From: Eupeodes corollae
Lineage: Eukaryota > Arthropoda > Insecta > Diptera > Syrphidae
DNA: 64,000 nucleotides
Assembly: GCF_945859685.1 (NCBI RefSeq)
Contig: NC_079149.1
Coordinates: forward strand, 120,253,575-120,317,574
Reading direction: 5' to 3'
A program made the translations under genes and the position numbers. Below, piece after piece: positions 24,500 through 36,186 of this stretch (positions are counted from its first letter, which is position 1; each line of letters starts with the position of its first letter). Under the pieces are notes generated by a model. The model was not told the DNA's origin, made no database searches, and was given only the letters and a program-made list of their open reading frames with translations.

Positions 24500-25235
24500 T
24501 AGAATTGAAATTAAATATGATTTTTTTTAATAATTGGTGGTATAAGTCTCCCTCAAGGCGGCCTATATGTCTTGAGTTTTTGCATTATTGTACAAATTTT
24601 CGTTTATTTGGTAAAAACCGTCGCTCCATCTCTTGTTTGGTCGTTATGTTGACCTCTTACTATCCGCTTTCCGTTTTGTTGTCATTTTTGTCCATCTTTG
24701 ATATATATGTAATTCCCAACTCCGTTTAAGTCTTTTCGTTTTGTCCATAACGTCAATCATTTGGATATTGTTGCAAATTTCTTTTTTTCTTATCATTTCT
24801 CTTGGTCTTATATTAAGGAGTTTTCTTTTCATTTTCGTCTAACAGAATTGATTTTGTAGTCAAGCTCAGGACTTAGGGGAGTCAAAGAGATATTTTCGTG
24901 TTTTTTTTTTCTACCTCTAAATTTTGATCGTGGTTCCAAAATTGTTTTCAGCTGTTTGTGATGCGTCTGTTTAATTTCTTTATTTTATTCGTCCTTAAAA
25001 GATTTTATTTGTCCTCTGTAGGTATATGAAGTACATTTTTTCTCCGTCCAGAATTATGTCTTCTTTTTATGTTGTGTTGTTATATTTTATTTGTTAATCT
25101 GCAGGCCATAGTTTCTTTATAATTTGGGAATTCTATTGCCACGTCCAGTATGTGTATAGCTCTTTTAGAAATAAGGATTACATCGCCCGCAAATATTTAG
25201 GGGTTGAGGAGTTGTTCACATATTCCTACCAAATC
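24500..25235 (-). mobile_element. Non-LTR retrotransposon pol fragment (family B)
   Basis: A different LINE from its neighbour, also antisense. The minus strand begins with a decayed motif C, IFAGDVILIS (about 25196-25170), where the usual YADD has become FAGD. Then come YTYRGQIKSFKDE-type sequence and IKRRI-like remnants. The C-terminal part follows as LLNIRPREMIRKKEICNNIQ (24823-24765) and TKRLKRSWELHIYQRW, then PNKRWSDGF and LRETYTTNY near 24530. This order matches the thumb and C-terminus of RTE/BovB-like endonuclease-reverse transcriptases, though the clade assignment is tentative. Only the last quarter of the ORF remains. Confidence 0.75.
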
Positions 25236-26270
25236 ACACAACCAGTTCCTTACATTTCTTCCCAAATTCAACGAACATTTCCAACGAATCAGTAACTGGA
25301 AGTAAACCATCACCCAATATATAACTGATTTAATTATTGAATCAGTTTTTAAAAATTTTCCATTCCAATTTTAAATATCAACATAAATCACTCATCGAAT
25401 CTAATAGCCTTAAAATAAAAAAATAAAGACAATTTTGCACTTAACAATTAAATAAAAAATCAAATTTTATTTGCATTTTTCTTGACAACAAAAAATACCA
25501 AAAATATTAGTCGACAATTCTGTACACTAATTTACTGTGATAGTTGTCAAATCATCTTGAACATAAAACCTTCATTTTATTATTTATTTTGTTTTCTGTT
25601 TTTGGATCTGACCATCAAATTCTCGTTGCGCAATCAACATCCCCAAAAAACACCAATACATAAATTTATCTCTCCTTTGCCAATATAATACAATTCGACG
25701 CAATTACATAAATATCGAAAAACAAAAAAAATATAAAAATCACAATCAAATTACAACAACACCAAAAAAGTCCACTTCAGGGTGGTTCATGGTGGATGTG
25801 ATAAAAATAATATTAATTTTCTTCATTTATTTATTTATTTTTGTTTTTTTTTTAAGTTTGTTAATCTCAAATGCCAATTGACACAATTCTTATGCAAATG
25901 CCGATCTCTCGACGACACGAGAAAAAACAAAATATAATCTTAATTGCTTTATTGAAATTAATCGAATCGAATTGTATTATTTGCCAAATCACATAAATGA
26001 AATAAAAAGAAAAACTTTATTTGAAAAGGTCATCCCCAAATGCTAAGTCCCATAGAGATACAAAACAATTTCAATGCACCCAGGCGAAATATCAAAGTAA
26101 AAATATTTCAATTTGCAAAATAAAATTTCAAATAAAATAAAATGAAATAATTATCTTGTCTTTCTTAAAATATCCTTGCTGCATCACAAGCTAGAGATAT
26201 TCTCAAAGCACCCGTCAATCTTATGGGTATCTACATACCCTCCCATCTTTTTCCCTCGAAACTTGTAACA
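25236..26270. other. AT-rich non-coding stretch
   Basis: No gene found; long A/T runs and short frames only. Confidence 0.6.
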
Positions 26271-26271
26271 T

Positions 26272-26310
26272 TATAAGGTGCGTCCTCGGTCCTCAGTCTT
26301 CGCAGTCCTC
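26272..26310 (+). promoter_or_regulatory. Candidate TATA promoter
   Basis: TATAAG at 26272-26277 is followed by TCAGTC at 26293-26298 and GCAGTC at 26302-26307. The second places the initiator A 32 bases downstream, a normal spacing. The sequence after it (to about 26460) is C- and A-rich like a leader, with a small GAATTTGAATCTGAA repeat. The 150-codon frame that starts at 26463 has no recognisable domain. Confidence 0.27.
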
Positions 26311-27784
26311 AACCTCACACACTTCTTTTTGAATTTGAATCTGAATATTTGAATCTGAATTTCGACATCTGATTGTAAAAAACTTCTCGATAACTGACGT
26401 CTGGTGCATCACACAATCCACGAATCCACCAATTCACCATCAGCAGCGAAAACACGCTGATCATGTGCCAATTTAATATCGATGCAATTTTCCTTTATAT
26501 CAATAATCTAATTTTAAATTTTACTTATCGAAGAATTTTTAAGTCGGTTGCGCTATTATGCCCCTCACTGCAGCACCATTACCGGGCTCATCCTGATTGC
26601 GTGTTATGTGCGTTTTTGAGAGTGTACTCGTATATGAGACTAAGGTGGCTATTAAGTGTGACGTTTTGTCACTGGCCCATCTCACAGTGTAGTGACAGAT
26701 GCGTTTCACGCTTTTTAAGACAAAAAACAAATAAAAAATGCATCCACATCTCATTTCGATGCTTGCATATCGCGTGCATCAGGAGTTTTGTCTGTTGTAT
26801 TGATTGTTGGAATATCTTGGAAATTGGCCAAAAAATTGGTGAAATAAATTCCCTTTGTCGTAAATCACTTATTTATAAGCATTTTTATTTGAATTTTGTT
26901 CTTTTTGTTGTTTAATTTTTTGCGGATCTATCACGATGATGCACATCCACAATTGTTATGTTTATTTATTTTTCTTCGAATTCTTGTTTGGTTGTTTAAA
27001 AGACTTTTAATTGTTTTTCTCAAAATGCATATAAGCAGCGTAGCTAGTTAAGATATATAGCTTTAAGTAATAAGTTATTTTTATGTGTGATTTGGGAGGA
27101 TTCTATTAGTGCTGCAGAATCAGAGATACGAGCCATTTTACATTCAAATATTCAATAAGCCTAAATAATTTAGTGAACAATCATTCGGTTCATTATGTCT
27201 TTGATTGTTTTTAGTTTTTTTCATGTGGCATGTGGATAAGTGATTCAAATGCATGCTTCTTCTTAAGTCGCCACGCCAGGAATAAAAGATATTGTTTTTT
27301 TTGCAACAAAATGATATCAAATGTATTTTTAAATGACATTATACATTGCAGCATACCTCTGTTGTCTAAAATGGTGAAATTGAAATATCATGGCTTGAAT
27401 ATTTTGTTTTTATAGAAATTGGCTATATAAATCACCATTGGAAAATAGATTAATTCGAGGAAATATAATTTAAAATTTACATAAACAAGCCTGAGTCATT
27501 AAAAAAGTTTTGGTGGTAATTTTTAAATTAAGAACTTTATGGTGCAGTTTAGGATTTTTAAAACATTTTCAAGCGAGGAAAACAAAATAGTATCAATATA
27601 ACATTGACATTGACATCTACATCTGAAATTTGACAAGTGATAAATGATTTTCCAATAAGAAGTTCATTATTCAAGTTGACTTTTTCTGACCTTTTAGAAG
27701 TAAAAACGATTAAATTACTAAATATATACACTTAAGAAATGCATTCAAATTGGTAAAATTCTGTATTTCAAAGTTCGAAAAATC
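26311..27784. other. No assignable gene; longest ORF of the window
   Basis: The plus frame 26463-26915 (150 codons) is the longest in the window. It starts MCQFNIDAIFLYINN and is cysteine-, isoleucine- and leucine-rich, and I see no domain. An antisense frame (26754-26539) overlaps its GC-richer middle. I regard it as probably non-coding. The remainder is AT-rich with nothing seen. Confidence 0.45.
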
Positions 27785-28350
27785 TTAATGCGACCCCGTC
27801 GTACAAAAACAACTGAGAATATTGCTGCTGTTGCCCGTTATTGACAAAAACCCAGGTTTTTCGATTCCTTGTCGATCTTTGGAACAAGGATTTTATAAAA
27901 TTTCAGGTCTAGAAGCTTTTATAAGACAAAACACCACTGTCTCAATCACTAACAACGTTTAACCTTTTCTAATTTGTTCCTGGAATGCGTCCAAATTATC
28001 CGGATTTTTATCAAAAAATCATCTTTATTGATAAATCGAAATTTCAATTAAGCGGTAAAGCAAAATGTTGCTTTGGAAATCTCGTTTACAGACTGGATTG
28101 TTTCATTTTAGGTAAGGAAATCTAAGAATGATTATTAAAAAGCATCTACATCCTTAATGTGACACTATTTGATCCATTTTTGAAGCAGACCTATTCCAAA
28201 AAAGGTACGTTGAGTGGATTGAAGAAACGATCTATGATTAATGATAGTTTACTCGGGTTGGAAAAAATCAATATGAATGACGTGCTACATCAGAAAACTT
28301 ACTGCAATTGAATTCAGGCCCTTAGACTTTTTGTTGAGGGGTTCTCTGAG
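27785..28350 (+). mobile_element. Mariner-type transposase relic (middle part)
   Basis: The decayed plus-strand sequence retains the linker and catalytic-core start of a mariner transposase. RPRRTKTTENIAAVA (27791-27835) corresponds to the usual GRPRT..ENIAAV. FSIPCRSLEQGFYK matches the second helix-turn-helix. DFYQKIIFIDKSKFQLSG (about 28002-28055) corresponds to the block carrying the first catalytic aspartate, normally IIFSDEAHF. A weak match to the QDGATCHTA block may follow near 28278. Stops and frameshifts are frequent and no terminal repeats were found. It differs from the copies at 5251 and 10544 in sequence, so it is an older or different lineage. Confidence 0.6.
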
Positions 28351-29711
28351 GTAGAAGGTCTAAACACATAAACCAAAAACTTAAACATTAGCCATACTAT
28401 ATGTTTCAAATTTCACCTAAATTTTTCTCCAGATTTATGAAAAATTGGACGTTTTTGATTCAAAATTTCGATGATATCTCACATGCACTTTGTTTTCTTT
28501 CTTTTATGTATTAAAAGGTAGGTATTTTTTAATGAAAGACCCTACAAAAGTTGAACATTTCATTTATATTTAAAAATAAAAAATGTTCCTTATACGACAC
28601 CGTGTAATGTGTAAAATTAAACCTTAGTAAACTATTTACTAAAATTTCTTGCATTTCCAAAAAATTGTATGACCAACAGTTACATTAATTAACAGGTAAC
28701 TTTGGATGTTAGAATGACTAATAATGTTAAAATATGAATTCTTAATCTCAAAAAAATAAATAAAATTCAACCATAAGTAAAATTTTCATGCCAAATAAAA
28801 ATTATAAGCTCTGTCTGAACCCCCTTAAGATCAACACAGTAAAACCATACGTCACCCTTAAAACATTTGACGACATCTAAATATGTTTTAGGAAGTAAAG
28901 AAATACTTTCAATTGAATTGTGTACCAGAGCTCAATTTTCAATTGTACTCTCGTAAATAGGTTCGTATAAATAAAGTAAGGAAATCTTACCTACGATACA
29001 AAAACAACAAACACAACAAAAAAATAAGAAACAAACAAACGCCTTACCAAAGGACAATTGCCGCACAACATTATAAATTCCCATCTAAATGTGGCGCCCA
29101 CAAAAACATCCTCGCTCTATGTGTATGTCTCAATAGCGTCTCCTTTTTTCCTAAACTTACAAAACAGAACAGCACGCTTGGCTCCACCATTTCCAGCAAA
29201 GGGCTATGGACTGCCACAGCCTCTCTTCTTCTTGTACAAATCACGGATATATTACATTACATCTTAGGACCATACCGGGAGGAAAACACACAACGCGCCA
29301 TGACCATCAAAAGATCCTCTATAACCAACTAACCAAACCGAAACCTTTATAACAAAAGTTGCACATTTATACCTTTGTGTTCCATTGACTGCATCATCAC
29401 CAACATCCAGCATTAGCTTCTCTCTAAGCCCTGAAGCTGGAATTGGACATAGAACCCGCAACCAAAACAAACATCTTCACAAGAGGAGTCTTGAATTCTT
29501 TTTCCAGATTCTTTGATTCCTGACTTGCATTCTAGATCTTTTTTTTATTCGTATATTTGTTTGTTTTATATAACTCTGGCTTGTTATTGTTGTTGTTTTT
29601 TTTTTGTTGGCCAGGTCCACCAGTCTCTTAGTCCAGGCTTTGAGTGTGCCATCATCATGGTGAACTTATAAAGAAGTAAGTTCCGTATAGGAGTTTTTTT
29701 TTTAAGGTAAA
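28351..29711. other. Non-coding; weak exon-like frame on minus strand
   Basis: Mostly AT-rich. The segment 29050-29480 is more balanced. The minus frame 29470-29264 reads REKLMLDVGDDAVNGTQ before a donor-like AAG|GTATAA near 29370. Its acceptor is ambiguous and no family is recognised, so no exon is called. Confidence 0.45.
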
Positions 29712-29739
29712 TATAAAGCGGAAAGAAAGGAACTCATTT
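29712..29739 (+). promoter_or_regulatory. Candidate TATA box and initiator
   Basis: TATAAAG at 29712-29718 is followed by TCATTT (29734-29739), an exact initiator match. The spacing of 24 bases from the first T to the A is shorter than the usual 30 or so. A leader-like exon with a good donor follows. Confidence 0.28.
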
Positions 29740-29817
29740 AGCTCTGGAGCGACTTAGTCAGCGAATCGAATTAATTTCTGTGCACAAAAACTCGCAGAGG
29801 AAATACCCCAAGTTCAG
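29736..29817 (+). other. Candidate 5'-UTR exon
   Basis: The 82-nt segment downstream of the candidate promoter ends at TTCAG|GTGAAC (GT at 29818-29819), a strong donor. It lacks an ATG and would be a non-coding leader exon on the plus strand. The transcription start is uncertain because the initiator spacing is short. Confidence 0.3.
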
Positions 29818-29852
29818 GTGAACAGCATCACCATTGCAGTGCACCATAGTGT

Positions 29853-29884
29853 AGTGCAGTGCAGTGCAGCGCAGCGCAGTGCAC
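29853..29884. repeat. GTGCA/GCAGC pentamer microsatellite
   Basis: A run of five-base units, GTGCA alternating with CGCAG variants, extends over about 32 bases just after the candidate donor at 29817. It could act as an intronic RNA element or simply be slippage. Confidence 0.7.
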
Positions 29885-30824
29885 AACCTTATAAACATCA
29901 GCTGCAGCATCATCAGTGCATCACAAAAAAGAGATGTTGCCCGGGCTGCGCGCCAATGATGTTAAGCGTAGGATAAAATGTTATTAACCAACAAATGAGA
30001 ATTAAAAATAAACTCTAGAACTGTGGAAATTTTCTTTGCAAACATTATGGGTAAATAATTTGGAACCTTCTTTTTCTTCTTCTCTGGTTTTGGGCTAAGA
30101 AAAGAACCAACAACAATTCCAAACATCGTCGTTCGCCGTCGTCTACATCCCAACCCAGAGGGATAGACCATAAGAATTGAGGATATACAAAAAAATAAAT
30201 ATAAGGATAGACCAAGGAGAGATTCCCTCGCGATGATTTTTCGAATTCTGTATGCAAATAATCTAAAGTCACGATTTCATCGTTCCAGTGTATACGGCTA
30301 TGTCCTTTGCTAGATGGGAGGATGCTGTGCAAAATGTTCCTCCATATATACATGTACATATGTACCATTGAACATTTTGGCCATTCTTGCAAAAAGAGAA
30401 GAAATTATTTAATGACAAACGGAAAAACGACTTATAGCAATGGCGCATATTGTCTCTGTTTTCGGATTTGGTAAAACAGGATGGGCAAAGTAAAAATACT
30501 ATCAGTTAAATCAGTATGTAGGCATCTTGTATAATGTTTAAACCACAAATGAACAAAGTCTAAGTTCATTCGAAAAACATATTTTTTTTAACTTACCTCT
30601 TGAACATAAAGAAACACCAAATGTTTGTATTTTCACAATAAGGAACATATACATACATCCAAACACACAGAATTTTTTTAACTAAAAAAAAGAATAGCCT
30701 TAATTAATCGTAAATAGAAATTTCAGACGGATAATTAAGTTTGGGTTTAAAAAAACACAAATTCGTTAAATCTAACCTAACTACAAAATTAAAATAGTAT
30801 AAAATAAAAACGTTTACGTGCCAT
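29885..30824. other. Non-coding, nothing assigned
   Basis: The overlapping minus frames 30045-30392 and 29962-30171 are in different frames and match nothing recognised. Confidence 0.55.
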
Positions 30825-31270
30825 AACTACATTACTACCTATCTTCCTAACTACCTAAACACCTAATTACCTAACTACATAACTACTACCTAATTCCCTA
30901 ACTGACGATGTGCTTTACTGCCTAACTTCCAAGCTACAGAATTACTAAGCTACAAAATTACCAAAACTACAAATTTCAAAACTGAAACATTCTTCAATTC
31001 CAACACTACTAAATAACTAATCTAAAAAAATTAATACACCACAAAATTTCCAACCTACAAAACTGCCAATCTACAAATTAACGAACTACCAAACTAAAAA
31101 CTATCAAACTACAAACTTACTGCACTGTAAATTACCAAACTACAAACTTTGCAAACTACTTATCTACTTAGCTACCAAACTATAAAGTTACCAAACTTCA
31201 AAGTACCAAGCTAAGAATGTACCAAACAAATTACCAAACTACAAAAATTACCAATCTGCAAAATCCTAAC
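30825..31270. repeat. Degenerate CTA/CCTAA-rich array
   Basis: About 445 bases are built from short units read on the plus strand. At the left they are CTACCTAA-like octamers; further right they are 'aactacaaaattacc'-like units of 8-17 bases. Guanine is nearly absent on the plus strand, giving strong strand asymmetry. The left part carries repeated CCTAA, the complement of the insect telomere pentamer TTAGG, but at 8-base spacing. Confidence 0.8.
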
Positions 31271-32429
31271 AAACAAACTCCTTTAAATTTGTTTACTAAT
31301 CTTCATTGACTCAATCATACTGTGACGATGGCTTAAATGACTAAATCTATGAGAATTTCCTGCAAAATTGGTATTTAATTTTGATTACCTTGTGAAATCA
31401 GTGGTTTCATCGAAAGTAAACACCAAAATATACAAAAATTTGCAAATACTCATATTTCACAGCTCAAATTTAGCATAATCCCGCTTAAAGCTCAAGCAAA
31501 TCTTCACAAAATGACTTTGATTCCCACGACTTGTCACTAAGTTACTTTATTTTAAATACTTTTTATTTTGAAAGAAATCAAGAAATAACAATAAATATTA
31601 TTTAAAAAAAACTGGTCTAATGACCAACAAACACAAACAATTATTATAAAACATTCAAAAAAATACTAAATTTATAAATAAAAAGAAACCAAAAACAATT
31701 CCCTCGCTGGGATTGATTTAAAAAAAATTAAATTCAATAAATTAAATTTAGCCAATGACCAGAGAAGATAAATGTATGTCTGCTGAATTGCTTTTATAAG
31801 AGGGGAATAATAATTAAATTCACATATTCAATTCAAAGCCAATAAGCACTCTATTCGACTTGTTGTATTATAGTCACGGCCCGTGGCTTTTGTGTACGAT
31901 ATATGCTTTTTGCGCGAATAAAAATGTTCAAAAATTAAATAAACATTCAAATAAATTTTGTCACAAAATTGAAAACACAAAAACGAACAAAAAAAACGAC
32001 AATACACAAGAATGTAAAATTATTAACAATAATTTAAAAGAGGAAATAAATGCAAATGGTTATAAACAAAAAGAACATCATTCTCACATGAAAATCAAAT
32101 GGAATCAAACGCAACTTTGTGGTTTTTGATGGGGTTTTCGGGTCGTTCGATCATTTGAAATTAATTCGAGTGTAAAACTCGATTGACAGCTTGACTTGCT
32201 ACCTACACACGGTACACAACACATTCGACTCGCATGTTGTTGTTTATTTATCTCATAGATTTTGGTTGGGTTTCGCTATAGAATGAAGGAATGAAGTGTG
32301 TGAAAATTTGTTGTTAACTATTATGAACAAAATTTGTGTGAATTTAAAAATGGGTCTAGTTTGATATGATTTTAAGTTTTTAGGGCAAATTTAACATTCA
32401 AATAAAACAAATTAAGGTCTGTCGAACAT
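31271..32429. other. AT-rich non-coding stretch
   Basis: No gene recognised. The plus frame 31860-32129 is K/N/Q-rich and low-complexity. Confidence 0.6.
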
Positions 32430-32530
32430 TTTTAACGTTAGTGGTCAAACTCGAACTTAAACATTGAGCTAATTTCAGGAGTAGAAAATGAATATCTGTT
32501 AATAAACACTAATTAAACATAAATGTGCTC
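32430..32530 (+). repeat. Isolated satellite-like monomer left of the LINE
   Basis: It shares 'aactcgaac..aaacattga' and 'tgttaataaacactaattaaa' with the array at 34930-35640, in the same orientation. Confidence 0.6.
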
Positions 32531-32590
32531 TTTTAAACCATAAGTGGTGCTACTAACTATTCCCTCACCAGTGCTGGACAAACATTGTCT

Positions 32591-33003
32591 GGGACTTCGT
32601 TAAAGTGTTAACTTCTTAAACATTTTTATATCAAACTTCAAATCAAAAAATGTATAAAACTTAGTTTTTACATTATATTCTATGAGCTTTGTTTAAAAAA
32701 GGCTATAAAAAAGATAAAGTGGAAGTAGCCTGAGAAAAATAAGGCCAGAGGTCCAAATAATTATTTATGATTGGATTAGAGGATGTCATCCTAAGCAATA
32801 CGTCAAAAGTCCCTCAAAATCATTTTATTAGCTTTGGTAAAATATCGTTTGAGGGGGGTTGAGCCCCCCTGAGTGTAGATAAAACAAAATAAATGTTTGA
32901 ATTTAATAAATCTTGTTGACCCTTCCTCTGGCAATCGGGGATTATGTCGGACTTCTTTAAGCTTAAACTCTTCAAACCTTTCCATCAAACTTCAAATAAA
33001 ACA
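32591..33003. repeat. Two copies of a 54-bp dispersed motif, plus a G6/C6 hairpin
   Basis: Copies at 32591-32644 and 32948-33000 share the layout 'gacttc.ttaa..t.aaactcttcaaa' followed by 'atcaaacttcaaat'. A third, more diverged copy lies at 35791-35843, on the other side of the LINE. Between the first two, AGGGGGG and CCCCCCT face each other across five bases (32852-32870), a perfect short hairpin. Confidence 0.55.
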
Positions 33004-33084
33004 CCTGGCAATTACTTTCCTCTCTCATCATACCCCCTATAAATAATATCAATGTAGTTTTCTTTTCTTAATTCGACTTAAACG

Positions 33085-34600
33085 ATTTTTACAAATCTGT
33101 TGCAGAAGAGACTCACAACGTGGATTTCAGATCAGAACCTGATAAAAGAGACTGAAGCGGGCTTTAGATCAGGGTACTCTACAATAGATAACATTGTCAA
33201 GAGCCTAACTTTATTATGCAGGGAAGAAATTTGTATTTATTGACTTCAAAGCAACATTCGACTCAATCAACCTAGGTGCTTTATTCTACAATCTATATGG
33301 TCTAGGCTTGTCTCTGAAGTTCGGACGCGTCCTCGAAGAGCTGTATAGAGGAACACAGGCTGCAGAATGGAACGGAGCTGAGCTTTCTGATTGGTTCACA
33401 ACAAGCTCGGGAGTAAGACAGGGGTGTACATTGAGTCCCATCTTGATTTCGCTCTTCATAGATGACCTTGTAGATTAACTTCCAATTGGTGTTGATTTAG
33501 CAAGATTTCGTATATTAAGGCATTAATGTTTGCTGATGATATAGTAATTTTTGCGTATTCCCCAGAAACATTACAACTTATGATAAATAGCGTATACCAC
33601 TACTGCTGCCTAACCACTACTGGAACCTAACAGTCAATACTCAAAAATGTAAGGTGATGATATTAAAGAAGGGTGGTGGACGAAATGCTTCGAATAAAAA
33701 GTGGAATTTCAACGGAGAACATATAGAATGTGTAAGAGAATAAAAATACCTAGGAGTAATTTTTTCAAGAAACCTGAATTTGGAGAAACATTTTAGCGAG
33801 AAACTACAAAAGGCAAAAACTGCAATTAATATTTCATGGAAAAGATGTTTTATGAACGAAAACAAAGCTCACAGTAGTAAATATAAAGCATTTGAAGCAG
33901 TTGCAGAAAGTGACCTTTCGTATGGCTCGAAAGTATGGGGATTTAACATGGTGGAGAAACTCTTAACATATTATGTGAGGAGAATATTTCGTCTGCCAAA
34001 AAATTACGCCAAATTACGTGACTATGGAAACCGGGCTATCACCTCGATTTATAAGTACTTTAAAGATGGAATCGGATTATCTCCTGAACGTTTTTAGTAT
34101 AAACGAATACCAACTTGTTAAAAAACTAATAGTAAAAGCTATAGAAGACCAAAATTAATGCTTCAGTGAGTGGTCCAGTCTCGCAGACTAAATTTAAATT
34201 TTAATTTAAAAGTGGAAGATGTATCGCACAGTAAAGCTCTTATGAACAAGGTTATAGCAGTGGTAGGTGAGAAGTGTAGAGCAGAATATGCAGCTGCAGC
34301 AGTTGGGCCCTTGTTCAGAACAACTTACAATAGGCTTAACCATTTTCGCGCATAATGTAAATGTTATTGCTACAATGGTCAAGCTAAGAAGCGAACTACT
34401 CAACCTGAACTTCATATCACACAGACCCGAATTACCACTGGAGTGTACTATTTGCAATTTAACAGAACGAGAGAACGTCATACATTTCGTCATAACGTGT
34501 CCAACTTTAAGGGAAACTATAGAAGAAATACTTTTGGAATTGACTTTTTATCAGAAGAATAAGTTCTTAGTATGCTGAATGAGATTGATGTCTCCAAGGT
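33085..34600 (+). mobile_element. Non-LTR retrotransposon pol fragment (family C)
   Basis: Plus-strand ORF2 with frameshifts. It begins near RLTTWISDQNLIKETEAGF and GYSTIDNIVKSL (33106-33205). Motif A is FIDFKATFDSIN (33233-33268). Next are ELYRGTQAAEWNGAELSDWF-like sequence in shifted frames, then motif B GVRQGCTLSPIL (33411-33446) and motif C LMFADDIVIFAYSPE (33527-33571). KYLGVIFSRNLNLEKHF follows near 33750. The frame 33780-34097 continues with FSEKLQKAKTAINISWKRCF. The C-terminal frame 34267-34578 holds a zinc-knuckle-like cluster, CTICNLTERENVIHFVITCP. The endonuclease domain is absent. The element is inactive through stops and 5' truncation. It is flanked on both sides by related satellite-like repeats. 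Confidence 0.88.
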
Positions 34601-34929
34601 ATGTACATAATATATATGTATGTATATAAATATTGTAAAGTTGCGTTACGATATAGATGAAGAATTGTAAATGAAGACTTCTGTTGCTGTAATTTTGCTG
34701 ATCATTTGTTTTTTTCTCTGTTTTTAAATTGGCCTTTTTAAAATGTTTTTTTTTTTTCTCTTAAATGTTAATTTTTTTGTTAATTACAGTTATTTCATTT
34801 ATTAAAGTTGTCAATCTGGCAGACGGCAAATGCCATGCTATTATGATTTGTGTTATAAAATATTTATGTAATAATTGTAAAATTCAGCTTTTTATCAATT
34901 TTAATCAGTAAAGTGAGACACATTATCAA

Positions 34930-35640
34930 TTGTATCGAACTCGAACATCGATTCATTAAAAATTTAGGTATGAGGGAGAGCGTCCCTTAATTTATAAACG
35001 CAAATTAAATATGAAATAAATTTTACAAAAATGATAAACAAAGACATACAGTAAGACAGCTAAGCGGTAAATGTTGACGGTTTTGATCTAACACTTAGGT
35101 CCCTTTAAAATCCAAGTATGAAAAAAGAACCTCTGTTAATAAACACTAATTAAATATGAATTAACACATTCTTATATAGTTACAGAAAACGTAGGTATTT
35201 TTTCTTATTTATATTGAACTCTAACATTGATTCTCTTAAAAATTAAAGTATAACGCTAGAACCTCTATTAATAAACTTTAATTAAATTTGAGTGAACATA
35301 TATGGTAAACAAGGACATATTGTTTAAGAGAGTAAAGTAGAATATTTGTATCGTTAGTATTGTATTCAAACCTCAATTAACTCAATAAAGTACTGTAAAA
35401 AAAAAAGAAATTATATTAATAAACCCTAATTATTAATTTATTAATAGATATCAGTGTGGTTAGCAACAAACAATTAGGTTTCCAATAAAGTAAGAGGTAT
35501 ATATTCTTTATATCGAACTCAAAACTGAATTAATTCAATAAACAGTTGTGAAATAAGATCCTCCATTAATAAACGCTAATAAAATGTGAATTAGCCTAAA
35601 TAAATATGTGTAACAAGGACTACGGTAAGCCAATAAGGTG
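34930..35640 (+). repeat. Degenerate satellite-like array, about 145-bp period
   Basis: The key word 'attaataaac.ctaattaaa' recurs near 34993, 35137, 35269, 35417 and 35567, spacings of 144, 132, 148 and 150 bases. It is accompanied by 'gaactc.aacattga.tca' and 'taaacaaggaca..cggtaag' words. Five diverged monomers lie in the same orientation. A sixth lies at 32430-32530, beyond the LINE. Confidence 0.75.
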
Positions 35641-36180
35641 GGAAGTGTTGGAGCTTGAACCTTGGTTCATTGAATATTGAATTTTAGTTTTTGATGGAAT
35701 TAAAGTTGAGTTTTGATATGTAGACTTTCTGGTTATTTTTTTCAAAGTCTCCCCCACCCCTCCATTTCAAACGTAGAAAAAATTGTTGAAGGGTTCATTA
35801 AGCTTTACTCGCTTCAAACATTTCGATGGAACTTCCATCAAATCAAACAACTTAGACAAACTTTTTTCACTTCTCTTCTTCCTCCTCTGAACATGTAACA
35901 TTATGGTTATGGGTGAGTCATGTGAATTGCTTGGAAAGTGGCTTGCGTCACGTCCCAAAAACGGTATAATATATAAAATCTACCTTATGCCCATGGTACA
36001 TCAGACCATCAGCCCCAACTTTCACCATATTCTATAACATCATCGTGTTACAACAAATACTTTATATACCTGGAAGTAATAAAAATCCATCGGCGAATTA
36101 TTTATTGAATCCTTATATGTATGCTTAAGCTATTTATCCTTCATATACCTATCCATGCGGATGAAGTCAAAGGATCCGAG

Positions 36181-36186
36181 TCAGTT
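36181..36186 (+). promoter_or_regulatory. Candidate initiator
   Basis: TCAGTT is a strong arthropod initiator match, in a locally GC-rich patch that continues toward the candidate coding exon. The downstream promoter element position carries only a partial match (AGCCC), and no TATA box precedes it. Confidence 0.25.

Noticed and set aside
26463..26915. Longest ORF, 150 codons, plus strand
   Set aside because: C/I/L/F-rich with no domain, strong overlap with an antisense frame, no codon bias. Expected by chance in 64 kb of AT-rich sequence.
30045..30392. 115-codon minus-strand ORF
   Set aside because: No recognisable motif, overlaps another frame, ends in a K/R-rich run encoded by poly-A/T sequence.
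30836..30905. CCTAA words as an interstitial telomere (TTAGG) array
   Set aside because: Spacing is mostly 8 bases rather than 5, the repeat is degenerate, and flies lack TTAGG telomeres. Kept only as a minisatellite finding.
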